A stretch of 64,000 nucleotides of DNA from an uncultured Clostridia bacterium. GTDB lineage: Bacteria > Bacillota > Clostridia > HGM11514. The stretch's first letter is position 1. Each line of letters starts with the position of its first letter. This document shows, in pieces, positions 1 through 8,179 of the stretch. The notes beneath the pieces were generated by a model. That model searched no databases. It saw nothing but the letters and a program-made list of their open reading frames with translations, and had not been told where the DNA came from. The position numbers and the translations under genes are program-made. Location of the stretch: NCBI GenBank assembly GCA_934464705.1, contig CAKSKB010000017.1, positions 1-64,000 of the forward strand. Direction: 5' to 3'.

Positions 1-2865
1 GCGGCGCAGCGTGCACTTGAATTTATAAAAAACGAAGGCGAAGCACTCGGTATTTCAAAGTATTTTGCGGCTTTGATAGATGATATGGGGCTTATTGAAA
101 ATTTCATATCTTCCGCCGAAAACGGCTATTTTTCTGCGGCGGATTTTGCTCAAAACAAGCTTGAATTTTCAAGAATGCCAACAGTAAGGGACGGCGACGG
201 GGAAGCAAAAGCGTTTATAAAGGGTTTAAGAGATTACATAAAATCCATTATAAAAGCCCTTAAGGATGATATATATTATTTAACAAAGCACGATGTTGAT
301 GTGATGAAAACCGGCACGGCGGAGATAATCGGAATTCTTTCCGATGTGATAGAGGATTTCGACAGAAGATATTCGCAGAAAAAGCTTTCCGCAAGTCTTG
401 TGGATTTCGGTGATATATCCCACAAATGCGTTGAACTTCTGACAGACATAAAAGACGGGGTTTATGCGCCCTCCGATGTTGCGCTCAAGCTGCGTGAAAA
501 ATATTGCGAAGTGCTTATTGACGAATATCAGGACACGAACAATCTTCAGGAACATATACTGAATATGATTTCCGGAAGCGGCAAAAGGTTTATGGTGGGC
601 GACATAAAGCAGAGTATTTACAAATTCAGGAACTCAAAACCCGAACTGTTTCTGAAAAAATACAATAATTACTCAAAAACCCCCGGAAGTACCGACCGCT
701 GTCTGCTTCTTTCAAAAAATTTCAGAAGCTTTGAGAATATTCTCGGATTTGTAAATTTTACTTTTGAAAAGCTGATGTGCAAAGACTGCGGCGGTCTTGA
801 TTATTCCGAAGCGGAACGCCTTAATTTCAGCGGAATTTATCCGAAAAGCGAAAATCCCGTTGAAATTGCGCTTTTTGACAAGCTGAAAGACACCGGTGAC
901 CGCACGGCAGACGATGTAATAAAACTCGGACTTGAATCTGAATACTGTGCAAACAAAATACGCACAATGGTTGACGAAGGCTTTCAGGTGTTTGACGGCG
1001 ATTCTGTGCGCCCGTGCCGATACAGTGATTTTACGATACTTTTGAGGAAAAGGAAAAGCATGTCCATTTTCAAAACACAGCTTGACGCCTACCACATTCC
1101 GTCATATATCGAAATAAGCGACGATTACATGGAGCAGTCTCTAATAAAGCTTATTCTTTCGCTTTTTAAGATTATCGATAATCCGAGACAGGACATTGAG
1201 TTTGCGGCAGTTTTGCGGTCGGAACTTTTCGGATTTACGGACGATGAGCTGGTGGACATAAGGCTTATCGATAAGGAGGCCGATTTTTACACCTGTCTTA
1301 CAAAATACGAAAGCAAAAAAGCAGAGCGCTTTTTTGAAAAGCTTAACCGCTGGCGCAGGCTTTCGGAAATTCTCAGCGTTTACGAGCTTATAAACACCGT
1401 ATTTGACGAAATGATGATGTACACGCTTTATGCAAAGGATTCCGGAATACTGAGAAGCTTTACCGACTGGGGCAAAAGGTACACTCAGTCATCTTTCAAG
1501 GGACTGTTCAGATTTATAACCTATCTTCAGAAACAGCTTGAAGAAAAAGAAGATATGGGAACGGCAAATGTCAACACGGGCGATTCCGTTACGGTCATGA
1601 CGATACATAAAAGCAAAGGGCTTGAAAACAACATCATAATTCTGGCGGAAACAGCGGGCGAGTTCAGGCTCAGCGAATCCAAAAGCCGTTTTGTATACGA
1701 TGACGAACTCGGAATTGCCGCCGATTATGTTGATACCGTCAATGCCATTAAGTATAAGAGTCTGCCGAAAATCGCAATAGAACAGAAAATAAAAGATGAC
1801 TTCATTGCAGAAGAAATGCGCCTTTTGTATGTTGCGCTTACCCGTGCAAAGCAGCACCTTATAATAACGGCTTCCTACCAAAAGGGCAGCTTGCTGACAA
1901 AGACTGACAAATGCCTGATTCGGGCTGCGGCACTGAACGAAGAGCGTTATGCCGCAGGGGCGGCACTTGGTGCAAATTCATATCTTGACTGGATTTTGTC
2001 GTGCCTGGGTTATCATGCATCAATTGTTTTTGAAGACAGCTGCATAGATAAATTTTTGCCGAAATCGCATACAAGCTGCGATATCAAGGTAACGGTTAAC
2101 GATTATCCGGATTACGCTTCGCATTATTTTGAGGTAAGATTTCCCGATGAAAAAAACGATGACGGTTTTATACCCGGTGCAAACAAAATCCTCGGCTATA
2201 AATATCCGTATTCTGCGGCGGCTGAAGTTCCTTCAAAGCTTTCTGTAAGCGAAATCAAAAGCAAGTTTTATTCGGAAACCGAGGACGGCGAAGCGGTATA
2301 TTACCCGAGGCAAATCGATAACAGCGTTAATCTTGCGCCGGCGCCGCAGTTTATGAAAGAAAGCGGCTCTATAACCGCCGCTATGCTCGGAACCGCATAT
2401 CACAGCATTTTGCAGTATCTGGACTTTGGCGGCGAATACGGCGATTTGGAAAGCACGCTCGATTATTTTGTTGAAAAAAGCGTGCTGACCGAAGCGGAAA
2501 GAAAAGCCGTTGATATAAATATCATAAAAAGGTTCCTTAATTCTGGAATCTTCCGTGAAATCAGAAACGCTGACAAGATTTATAAGGAATACAGTTTTAT
2601 AATGCCGTTCGACTCATCGGCTTTTTATCCGGATACCCACGAGGAAATAATGGTTCAGGGGATAATCGACTGCCTTTATATCAAAGACGGGGAAATTCAT
2701 ATTATCGATTACAAGAGCGACACTTACGGCTCTGCCGGTGAAATTGCGGACCGCTACAGAACACAGCTTCTCATGTACGGTGCCGCAGTCGAGAAAAAAT
2801 TCGGCAAAAAGCCCATATCTTCCGTGCTTTATATGCTCAGAACAGGTGAAATTATCGGTTTATAA
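1..2865 (+). CDS. addA: ATP-dependent helicase/nuclease subunit A (AddA), 5'-truncated by window edge
   Basis: The frame is open from base 1, so the gene begins upstream; about 954 residues are visible of the roughly 1200 usual for AddA. The part with Walker A is missing. UvrD-type helicase motifs are present in order: VLIDEYQDT (motif II, about nt 511-537), VGDIKQSIYKFR (III), LSKNFRS (IV), VMTIHKSKGLE (V) and LLYVALTRAKQ (VI). The C-terminal RecB-like nuclease domain carries HIIDYKSD near nt 2698-2721, matching the catalytic D-x-K motif, followed by YRTQLLMYG. AddA works with AddB to process double-strand breaks to Chi-regulated 3' tails for RecA. AddB is expected just upstream. Identification is firm; only the N-terminus is unseen. 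Confidence 0.95.
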   Translation, partial: AAQRALEFIKNEGEALGISKYFAALIDDMGLIENFISSAENGYFSAADFAQNKLEFSRMPTVRDGDGEAKAFIKGLRDYIKSIIKALKDDIYYLTKHDVDVMKTGTAEIIGILSDVIEDFDRRYSQKKLSASLVDFGDISHKCVELLTDIKDGVYAPSDVALKLREKYCEVLIDEYQDTNNLQEHILNMISGSGKRFMVGDIKQSIYKFRNSKPELFLKKYNNYSKTPGSTDRCLLLSKNFRSFENILGFVNFTFEKLMCKDCGGLDYSEAERLNFSGIYPKSENPVEIALFDKLKDTGDRTADDVIKLGLESEYCANKIRTMVDEGFQVFDGDSVRPCRYSDFTILLRKRKSMSIFKTQLDAYHIPSYIEISDDYMEQSLIKLILSLFKIIDNPRQDIEFAAVLRSELFGFTDDELVDIRLIDKEADFYTCLTKYESKKAERFFEKLNRWRRLSEILSVYELINTVFDEMMMYTLYAKDSGILRSFTDWGKRYTQSSFKGLFRFITYLQKQLEEKEDMGTANVNTGDSVTVMTIHKSKGLENNIIILAETAGEFRLSESKSRFVYDDELGIAADYVDTVNAIKYKSLPKIAIEQKIKDDFIAEEMRLLYVALTRAKQHLIITASYQKGSLLTKTDKCLIRAAALNEERYAAGAALGANSYLDWILSCLGYHASIVFEDSCIDKFLPKSHTSCDIKVTVNDYPDYASHYFEVRFPDEKNDDGFIPGANKILGYKYPYSAAAEVPSKLSVSEIKSKFYSETEDGEAVYYPRQIDNSVNLAPAPQFMKESGSITAAMLGTAYHSILQYLDFGGEYGDLESTLDYFVEKSVLTEAERKAVDINIIKRFLNSGIFREIRNADKIYKEYSFIMPFDSSAFYPDTHEEIMVQGIIDCLYIKDGEIHIIDYKSDTYGSAGEIADRYRTQLLMYGAAVEKKFGKKPISSVLYMLRTGEIIGL

Positions 2866-2873
2866 AATTTTGC

Positions 2874-2902
2874 TTGAAAAATCGGGCGGTATATTGTATA
2901 AT
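2874..2902 (+). promoter_or_regulatory. sigma-A type promoter for lysA
   Basis: TTGAAA at 2874-2879 and TATAAT at 2897-2902 are separated by 17 bp. The element begins just after the addA stop codon and ends 30 bp before the lysA start, so lysA and the genes after it probably form a unit separate from addA. Confidence 0.8.
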
Positions 2903-2932
2903 AGTATATATCGATTCAGGAAGGTGATACCA

Positions 2933-4234
2933 ATGTTTTTGAATGAGAGCTTCGGAATTTCCGAAAACGGACATCTTACTTTCGGCGGCTGCGACTGCGT
3001 GTCGCTTGCGGAAAAGTACAATACTCCGCTTTATGTAATGGACGAAACGGCAATCCGCCGCAACTGCAGAGCGTACAAAAATGCGCTGGATAAGTTTTAT
3101 GACGGAAATGCGCTTGTGATATATGCAAGCAAGGCTTTTTCGGCAAGATGTATGTATAAAATTGTTCAGGAGGAAGGCCTCGGCGTTGATGTTGTTTCCG
3201 GCGGCGAGATTTACACGGCGCTGTCTGCCGGGTTTCCCGCCGATAAGATTTATTTCCACGGAAGCAACAAATCCGAAGATGAACTGAAATACGCGGTTGA
3301 AAACCACATCGGCAGAATAATGGTTGACAATTACTGCGAACTTAATATGCTTGATGAAATTGCGGGGGATAAAGGTCTGCGCCAAAAGGTTATTCTGCGC
3401 GTAACACCTGGGGTTGACGCACACACCCACAGCTTTATAAGAACCGGGCAGATTGACTCGAAATTCGGCGTTGCGATAGATACGGGCGAGGCATTTTATT
3501 TCGTAAAAGAAGCACTTTCGCTTGAAAACATTGAGGTAACGGGGCTTCACTGTCACATCGGTTCTCAGATATTCGATTATGAACCCTTTGCGTGTGCCGC
3601 CGAAAAAATGATGGCGTTTATTGCGGAACTTAAAGAAAAAATCGGTTTTGAAACAAAGGAACTTGACCTCGGCGGCGGTTTCGGAATTAAATATACTCAC
3701 CGTGACGACCCGATTCCGTACGAACAGTTCATGGAAAAAATTTCGCTTGTTATTAAAAATCTTGCGGCTGAAAAAGGCGTTGCTCTGCCGTTTATAATTA
3801 TGGAACCGGGAAGGTCAATTGTTGGCGAAGCGGGCATAACGCTTTACACCGTCGGCTGCGTAAAGCAGATTCCCGGATACAGAAAATATGTATCGGTTGA
3901 CGGCGGAATGGGTGACAACCCAAGATATGCGCTGTATGAAGCTGAGTACGAAGCCGTTTCGGCAAATAACCCCGAAAGTCCTTTTGACGATGTTGCAACT
4001 ATAGCCGGCAAATGCTGCGAATCGGGAGATATTATAATTAAAGACGGAAAGCTTCAGGAAATGCACAAAGGCGATATTGCTGCTGTTCTTTCCACCGGGG
4101 CTTACAACTATTCAATGGCAAGCAACTATAACCGTATTCCGAAACCGGCGGTGGTTATGGTGAAAGACGGCGAAAGCCGCATTGCCGTAAAGCGCGAAAC
4201 CTACGAAGACCTGATAAGAAATGATGTGTTATAA
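2933..4234 (+). CDS. lysA: Diaminopimelate decarboxylase (LysA)
   Basis: This 433-residue fold-type III PLP enzyme converts meso-diaminopimelate to L-lysine and CO2 in the last step of lysine synthesis. Visible motifs are VIYASKAFSA (PLP lysine), the glycine-rich phosphate loop DLGGGFGIKY, LHCHIGSQI, EPGRSIVGEAG and AGKCCESGD (catalytic cysteine region). Length is normal for the family. The frame is open about 65 codons further upstream, but the ATG at 2933 is chosen because it follows AGGAAGGTGAT and lies 30 bp after a strong promoter; the upstream part overlaps addA. The stop codon abuts the start of the M50 protease gene, suggesting translational coupling. Confidence 0.95.
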   Translation: MFLNESFGISENGHLTFGGCDCVSLAEKYNTPLYVMDETAIRRNCRAYKNALDKFYDGNALVIYASKAFSARCMYKIVQEEGLGVDVVSGGEIYTALSAGFPADKIYFHGSNKSEDELKYAVENHIGRIMVDNYCELNMLDEIAGDKGLRQKVILRVTPGVDAHTHSFIRTGQIDSKFGVAIDTGEAFYFVKEALSLENIEVTGLHCHIGSQIFDYEPFACAAEKMMAFIAELKEKIGFETKELDLGGGFGIKYTHRDDPIPYEQFMEKISLVIKNLAAEKGVALPFIIMEPGRSIVGEAGITLYTVGCVKQIPGYRKYVSVDGGMGDNPRYALYEAEYEAVSANNPESPFDDVATIAGKCCESGDIIIKDGKLQEMHKGDIAAVLSTGAYNYSMASNYNRIPKPAVVMVKDGESRIAVKRETYEDLIRNDVL

Positions 4235-4867
4235 ATGATTGATACAGAACTTTTGAAAAGCAGTATAATTTCGATTATAGTTGTGCTTTTTTCGCTTACG
4301 GTGCATGAGGTGTCGCACGGATATGTTTCGTATCTTCTCGGCGATGACACCGCAAAGCGGATGGGAAGGCTTAGTTTAAATCCCTTAAAGCATCTCGACC
4401 CCATAGGTGCGCTGTGTATGTTTTTCTTCCATTTCGGCTGGGCGAAAGCTGTACCTATAAATCCGAATAGGTACAAGAATTTCAGGCTCGGAACCGTGCT
4501 TGTCAGTCTTGCCGGTCCTGTTTCAAACCTTGTGCTTGCGTTTCTGGGGTCGTTGGTATATGTATATTTGTGGGATATAAAGCATATATACAGCGGGTTT
4601 CCGATTGATTTTCTTGAAATGCTCATAGTCATGAATGTCGGACTTGCAGTATTCAACTTTGTTCCTATTTCACCGCTTGACGGGTCGAAAATTCTGCTTG
4701 CTTTTCTTCCGGAACGGGCATACCGCTTTGTTCTGACTTATGAGCGCTTCGGATTTATAATTCTGCTTATTCTCACATCGTTCAGCTTTTTCGGGGGATT
4801 TATAAACGCAGTTGAAATTCCGATTCTTAATTTCTTCATAAGGGTGTCGGAGCAATTAATTCTTTAA
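4235..4867 (+). CDS. Site-2 protease family (M50) membrane metalloprotease
   Basis: This 210-residue multi-pass protein has the zinc motif HEVSH in the first hydrophobic segment (VHEVSHGYV) and a second motif, PISPLDGSK, near residue 148, which matches the NPxDG element of the rhomboid-unrelated S2P family. It is the short form without PDZ domain common in Bacillota (YwhC/FeoB-independent type). It probably cleaves membrane-embedded substrates, but the target is unknown. The ATG directly follows the lysA stop with no gap, and scpA begins 13 bp after its end. Neighbourhood with scpAB is common in Clostridia and does not by itself give a function. Confidence 0.85.
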   Translation: MIDTELLKSSIISIIVVLFSLTVHEVSHGYVSYLLGDDTAKRMGRLSLNPLKHLDPIGALCMFFFHFGWAKAVPINPNRYKNFRLGTVLVSLAGPVSNLVLAFLGSLVYVYLWDIKHIYSGFPIDFLEMLIVMNVGLAVFNFVPISPLDGSKILLAFLPERAYRFVLTYERFGFIILLILTSFSFFGGFINAVEIPILNFFIRVSEQLIL

Positions 4868-4880
4868 GGGGGGCGGTAAG

Positions 4881-5615
4881 TTGGAGCAGCCGTCATATGT
4901 TCTCGAAGTGTTTGAGGGGCCGCTTGATTTGCTTCTCTACCTTATAAAAAAGAATAAAATCAGCATTTACGATATACCGATTGCAGAGATTTCGGCGCAG
5001 TATAACGAGTACCTTGCAAGCTTGGAGCAGGCAAATCTTGAGGTCACAAGCGAATTTGTGGTGATGGCTGCGCAGCTGCTCTACATAAAGTCACGCATGC
5101 TGCTGCCCAAACCCGAAACGGACGATGACGGGGAAGACCCCAGAGCCGAGCTTGTCGAAAGGCTTTTGGAATACAGCAAATACAAGGCGGCAAGCACATT
5201 TCTTGAGGACAGAGAAAGCATAGGAAAGAATACTTTTTTCAAATCACGGGATAATATAGGCAAGGTTAAAATCGAAAATGTTATCGAAAACGCCACACCG
5301 GCTGACCTTTTTGAGATTGTAAAAGAATTGCTTACAATGCGTGCGGAGGAAGAAAATGTTCCGGTAAAAAAGCTTCTCAGCGATATTGTAACTCACGAGG
5401 TTGTTTCGGTAAATTCAAAAATCGATTTCATAAGGCGGAAATTAAAATCCGAAAAGCGCTGCCGTTTTATCGATATTTTTGAGGGACTTAATTCAAGACC
5501 GCACATAGTTGCAATGTTTCTCGGTGTGCTCGAACTCATAAAGGACGCGGAAATTTCGGTTACAAAAAGCGGCGGCGAAATAATAATCGGCAGGAATGAT
5601 AATAATGAACAATGA
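4881..5615 (+). CDS. scpA: Segregation and condensation protein A (ScpA, kleisin)
   Basis: The product is 244 residues and begins with the typical ScpA sequence YVLEVFEGPLDLLLYLIKK. ScpA is the kleisin that bridges the two heads of an SMC dimer and binds ScpB, and it is needed for chromosome condensation and partition. The central region AAQLLYIKSRMLLPKP is also characteristic. The start is TTG at 4881, preceded by AAGGGGGGCGG. The 3' end overlaps scpB by several codons, as is usual for the pair. Confidence 0.93.
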   Translation: MEQPSYVLEVFEGPLDLLLYLIKKNKISIYDIPIAEISAQYNEYLASLEQANLEVTSEFVVMAAQLLYIKSRMLLPKPETDDDGEDPRAELVERLLEYSKYKAASTFLEDRESIGKNTFFKSRDNIGKVKIENVIENATPADLFEIVKELLTMRAEEENVPVKKLLSDIVTHEVVSVNSKIDFIRRKLKSEKRCRFIDIFEGLNSRPHIVAMFLGVLELIKDAEISVTKSGGEIIIGRNDNNEQ

Positions 5616-6159
5616 GCTTTTCAATACTGTAGAAGCTATGCTTTTTGCATCCGGCGAACCGGTTTCGGTTTTAAAATTGTCGGAAGCGCTTGACATCCCA
5701 AAGGACGAGCTATCGGGAATTATGGATGAGTTTTTAAGTGAATATAACTACAGAAAAAGCGGTCTTCGTGTTATAAAAATGGACGATTCTTTCCAGCTCT
5801 GCACAAGAACGGAATATTTTGAGCCGATAAGAAAGCTGCTGCTTCCGAGCAGATACCCCGACCTTTCCCGCGCGGCACTCGAGGTTTTATCGATTATTGC
5901 ATATAATCAGCCTGTAATCAAATCGGTTATAGAACAGGTCAGGGGAGTTGACTGTTCGGGCGTTATAAACAAGCTTCTTTCCCGTGAACTGATTGAGGAA
6001 AGAGGGCGGCATCCGTCTCCGGGGCGTCCGATAATGTACGGAACAACACAAGAATTCCTGCGTGCTTTCGGGCTTTCATCGATTGATGACCTTCCGGGGG
6101 TTGATGTTTTGGCTGAAATGGTAAACGCCTCCGAGCAGCTTACAATTCCTATGGATTAA
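5605..6159 (+). CDS. scpB: Segregation and condensation protein B (ScpB)
   Basis: This 184-residue protein has the two winged-helix domains of ScpB. Recognisable segments are EAMLFASGEPVSVLKLSEAL at the N-terminus, ALEVLSIIAYNQPV, and RGVDCSGVINKLLSRELIEE. It dimerises and binds ScpA in the SMC complex. Two in-frame ATGs exist, at 5596 and 5605. The second is preferred because AGGA (5592-5595) leaves a 9-nt gap to it but none to the first. The gene overlaps scpA by 11 bp, so the two are likely translationally coupled. Confidence 0.92.
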   Translation: MNNELFNTVEAMLFASGEPVSVLKLSEALDIPKDELSGIMDEFLSEYNYRKSGLRVIKMDDSFQLCTRTEYFEPIRKLLLPSRYPDLSRAALEVLSIIAYNQPVIKSVIEQVRGVDCSGVINKLLSRELIEERGRHPSPGRPIMYGTTQEFLRAFGLSSIDDLPGVDVLAEMVNASEQLTIPMD

Positions 6160-6170
6160 GGTGGGATTCT

Positions 6171-6731
6171 ATGCGTATTGCACTTATAATTATCGCAGTT
6201 ATCGCTGCTGTTTTGACCGCAATTCTATTTGTCCGTGTAAGACTCATAGCCGAAATTTCGGAAGAAAAAAAGTTTGTTGCCGTAAAATTGGGCTTTTTTA
6301 AGATAATTCTGTTCCCAAAAACCGAAAAACAGGCGCCGAAAGAAAAAAAAATCGAAGAAAACGATAAAAAAACCGAAGAAGGTATTGGTAATTTCAAAAA
6401 TTTATGGTATAATAATGTCGGGGATATTAAAAAAGCACTTTTAAGGCTCAAAAAACGGGTGCTTATCGAAAAGCTTGAATTTGAATATTGCTGCGGATTT
6501 TCCGACGCTGCCGTGACTGCTGTTATGTACGGCACGGTTAGCGGGCTTTATTACAACATATTTGCGTTTCTGGACAGAAACTTCAGAATTAAAAACATGA
6601 GCGGAGATATTTCTCCGGATTTTAACTCCAAAAAGAAGCATATTGCGGCTGATTGTATACTTCGGCTCACTGTTGCCGATATTATATACATATTCGCTGC
6701 GGTACTTCCGATAATAAAAAACAATAAATAA
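6171..6731 (+). CDS. DUF2953 domain protein, sporulation-associated neighbourhood
   Basis: This 186-residue protein has one N-terminal membrane segment (IALIIIAVIAAVLTAILF), a short linker rich in lysine and glutamate (about residues 59-73), and a C-terminal part with LEFEYCCGFSDAAVTAVMYG and ISPDFNSKK. This pattern matches the DUF2953 family, found mainly in spore-forming Bacillota and often directly before ytfJ, as here. The molecular role is not known. It starts 11 bp after scpB and is followed 19 bp later by ytfJ, so it likely shares their transcript. Confidence 0.75.
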   Translation: MRIALIIIAVIAAVLTAILFVRVRLIAEISEEKKFVAVKLGFFKIILFPKTEKQAPKEKKIEENDKKTEEGIGNFKNLWYNNVGDIKKALLRLKKRVLIEKLEFEYCCGFSDAAVTAVMYGTVSGLYYNIFAFLDRNFRIKNMSGDISPDFNSKKKHIAADCILRLTVADIIYIFAAVLPIIKNNK

Positions 6732-6750
6732 TTTAAAGGCGGTGTTTTAA

Positions 6751-7161
6751 ATGGGTGAGCATCCTATCCAGGGCATGATGGCAACGGCGATGCAGAGCAT
6801 AAAGGAAATGGTTGATGTCAACACAATTGTCGGCACACCGGTTGAAACTAAAGACGGTACGGTTATCATTCCTATTTCCAAGGTTTCCTTCGGGTTTGCC
6901 GCAGGCGGTTCGGACATTCCTGCAAAAAAGGATTACAAAGACGCTAACAACTTCGGCGGCGGAAGCGGAGCAGGTGTTTCGATTCAGCCGGTTGCATTTA
7001 TGGTTGTTGCAGAAAATCAGATTAAGCTTCTTCCGGTAAACACATCGGAAAATCCGCTTGACAAGATTGTCGACTATATTCCCGACGCTGTTGAGAAAAT
7101 CGCAAATCTTATCAAGTCGAAAAGCAAGGATAACGATCACATCGAAATAAGCATGGACTGA
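6751..7161 (+). CDS. ytfJ: Spore protein YtfJ / GerW family
   Basis: This 136-residue protein contains the conserved YtfJ pattern: VDVNTIVGTPVETKDGTVIIP, VSFGFAAGGS, a glycine-rich loop (FGGGSGAGVSIQPVAF) and a C-terminal DKIVDYIPD. In Bacillus subtilis the family member GerW is needed for germination, mainly through the cortex-lytic enzyme SleB. Its presence suggests that the organism forms spores. The start has a good ribosome binding site (AGGCGGTG) 7-8 bases upstream. It is the last gene of the lysA-scpAB-ytfJ run and ends at a strong terminator. Confidence 0.88.
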   Translation: MGEHPIQGMMATAMQSIKEMVDVNTIVGTPVETKDGTVIIPISKVSFGFAAGGSDIPAKKDYKDANNFGGGSGAGVSIQPVAFMVVAENQIKLLPVNTSENPLDKIVDYIPDAVEKIANLIKSKSKDNDHIEISMD

Positions 7162-7170
7162 TATATCCCG

Positions 7171-7200
7171 AAAAACCCGGTTTCCCCCGGGTTTTTATTT
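7171..7200. terminator. Bidirectional intrinsic terminator between ytfJ and araC
   Basis: A perfect 10-bp stem (AAAAACCCGG 7171-7180, CCGGGTTTTT 7187-7196) with a 6-nt loop is followed by a T-rich tail. The A-run in the left arm supplies the U-run on the other strand. It lies between the convergent ytfJ and AraC-regulator genes; the stop codon of the latter is inside it. Confidence 0.85.
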
Positions 7201-8019
7201 TATCATTTTTTCTTCCCGGTAGCGGCTCGGTGTAATTTTTTCTCTCTGCTTAAAGGCTTTTGAAAAATAAAACTCGTTTTCATAACCGCATTCGGCGGCG
7301 ATTTTATATATCGGCTTATCTGTGGAAATTAGCATCTTCTTTGCATTGCCAAGCCTTATTTCGGTTAGTTTTTCAGAAACCGACATTCCAGTTTCCTCAT
7401 TGAACTTTCTCGCAAGAGTTCGGTAACTTGTGTTCATCGCATTTGCAATATCGTTTACGCTGATTTTTTCGTCGAAATATTCATTCATATACATAATAAC
7501 CTGAGCCGAAAATGTGCTCGGCGGAACGGAAACAGCAGGCTCTCTGCCGCTTAAGGTATCGTAAAGCTGCATAACCCACAGCAAAAATTTCGCCTGAACG
7601 GAGTAAATTCCGCCTTCCGCATTTACTTTTTCAATTCCCGAATTAAATGGCGCCGCATATGGCTCGGACAATGCCTTTACAATTTGGTTTCCAGAAGCCG
7701 AAGTCAATGAAAATCTAATGCACAGCCCGTCATCACCGATACCGCTTCCGCGGTGAGAATGCGTTACCCCGGGCGGGATTATATATGAATCCCCGGCGGT
7801 TATATAAAACTCCGCACCGTTTATCGTTGTGTACAACGACCCCTTCGACACATAATTAAATTCAAACCAAGGATGATAGTGAGGCGGTAAGACCCAATTT
7901 TCTGCGTGTTTTGCCCTTGCCGCATAGTTTAATCTGATTTTCATTCCGTTAAATTCAAATTCCTGCATTAAAATTCTGCCGAAGTTTTCAGTAATGCTCA
8001 GCATTCTTTTGAGATTCAT
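7195..8019 (-). CDS. AraC family transcriptional regulator with cupin-type sensor domain
   Basis: This 274-residue protein has an N-terminal cupin-like ligand domain (HYHPWFEFNYVSKGS, then IIPPGVTHSH) and a C-terminal AraC DNA-binding domain with two helix-turn-helix units (VNDIANAMNTSYRTLARKFNE and IYKIAAECGYENEFYFSKAFK). It is divergent from the ROK kinase/SIS/GH38 genes and probably controls them in response to a sugar or sugar phosphate. The ATG at 8019 follows GGAGTG on the minus strand. Its own promoter is bracketed by a 10-bp inverted repeat, which suggests autoregulation. Confidence 0.88.
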   Translation of the reverse strand: MNLKRMLSITENFGRILMQEFEFNGMKIRLNYAARAKHAENWVLPPHYHPWFEFNYVSKGSLYTTINGAEFYITAGDSYIIPPGVTHSHRGSGIGDDGLCIRFSLTSASGNQIVKALSEPYAAPFNSGIEKVNAEGGIYSVQAKFLLWVMQLYDTLSGREPAVSVPPSTFSAQVIMYMNEYFDEKISVNDIANAMNTSYRTLARKFNEETGMSVSEKLTEIRLGNAKKMLISTDKPIYKIAAECGYENEFYFSKAFKQREKITPSRYREEKMIK

Positions 8020-8035
8020 GCAATCACTCCTTTAG

Positions 8036-8080
8036 TGCCATTTACTATTATAATACAAAAAATATCGATTGTAAATGGCA
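8036..8080 (-). promoter_or_regulatory. araC promoter bracketed by a perfect inverted repeat (candidate operator)
   Basis: On the minus strand TTTACA (8070-8075) and TATAAT (8047-8052) are spaced by 17 bp. A perfect 10-bp inverted repeat, TGCCATTTAC at 8036-8045 and GTAAATGGCA at 8071-8080, overlaps the -35 box on one side and lies just downstream of the -10 box on the other. The placement fits an operator that represses the regulator gene. Binding by the AraC protein is inference. Confidence 0.65.
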
Positions 8081-8121
8081 TAATAATATAAAATTATATA
8101 ATATATTGTCATATTTGTCTA

Positions 8122-8150
8122 TTCAAAATCACGGTGCTGTTAAGTATAAT
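8122..8150 (+). promoter_or_regulatory. Promoter for the ROK kinase/SIS/GH38 genes
   Basis: TTCAAA at 8122-8127 and TATAAT at 8145-8150 are 17 bp apart, 30 bp upstream of the ROK gene start and about 40 bp from the inverted repeat at the araC promoter. Confidence 0.65.
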
Positions 8151-8179
8151 TGTATTAAAAAATACTGTGGGGTGTTAAG

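Noticed and set aside
2738..2932. Upstream extension of lysA to an earlier ATG
   Set aside because: It would overlap the conserved end of addA and bypass the strong promoter and ribosome binding site directly before ATG 2933.
2852..3700. Open frame of 282 codons on the minus strand opposite lysA
   Set aside because: It is a shadow of lysA: it has no ribosome binding site, its composition (many Phe, Arg, Asn, Ile) is that of antisense sequence, and no family is recognisable.
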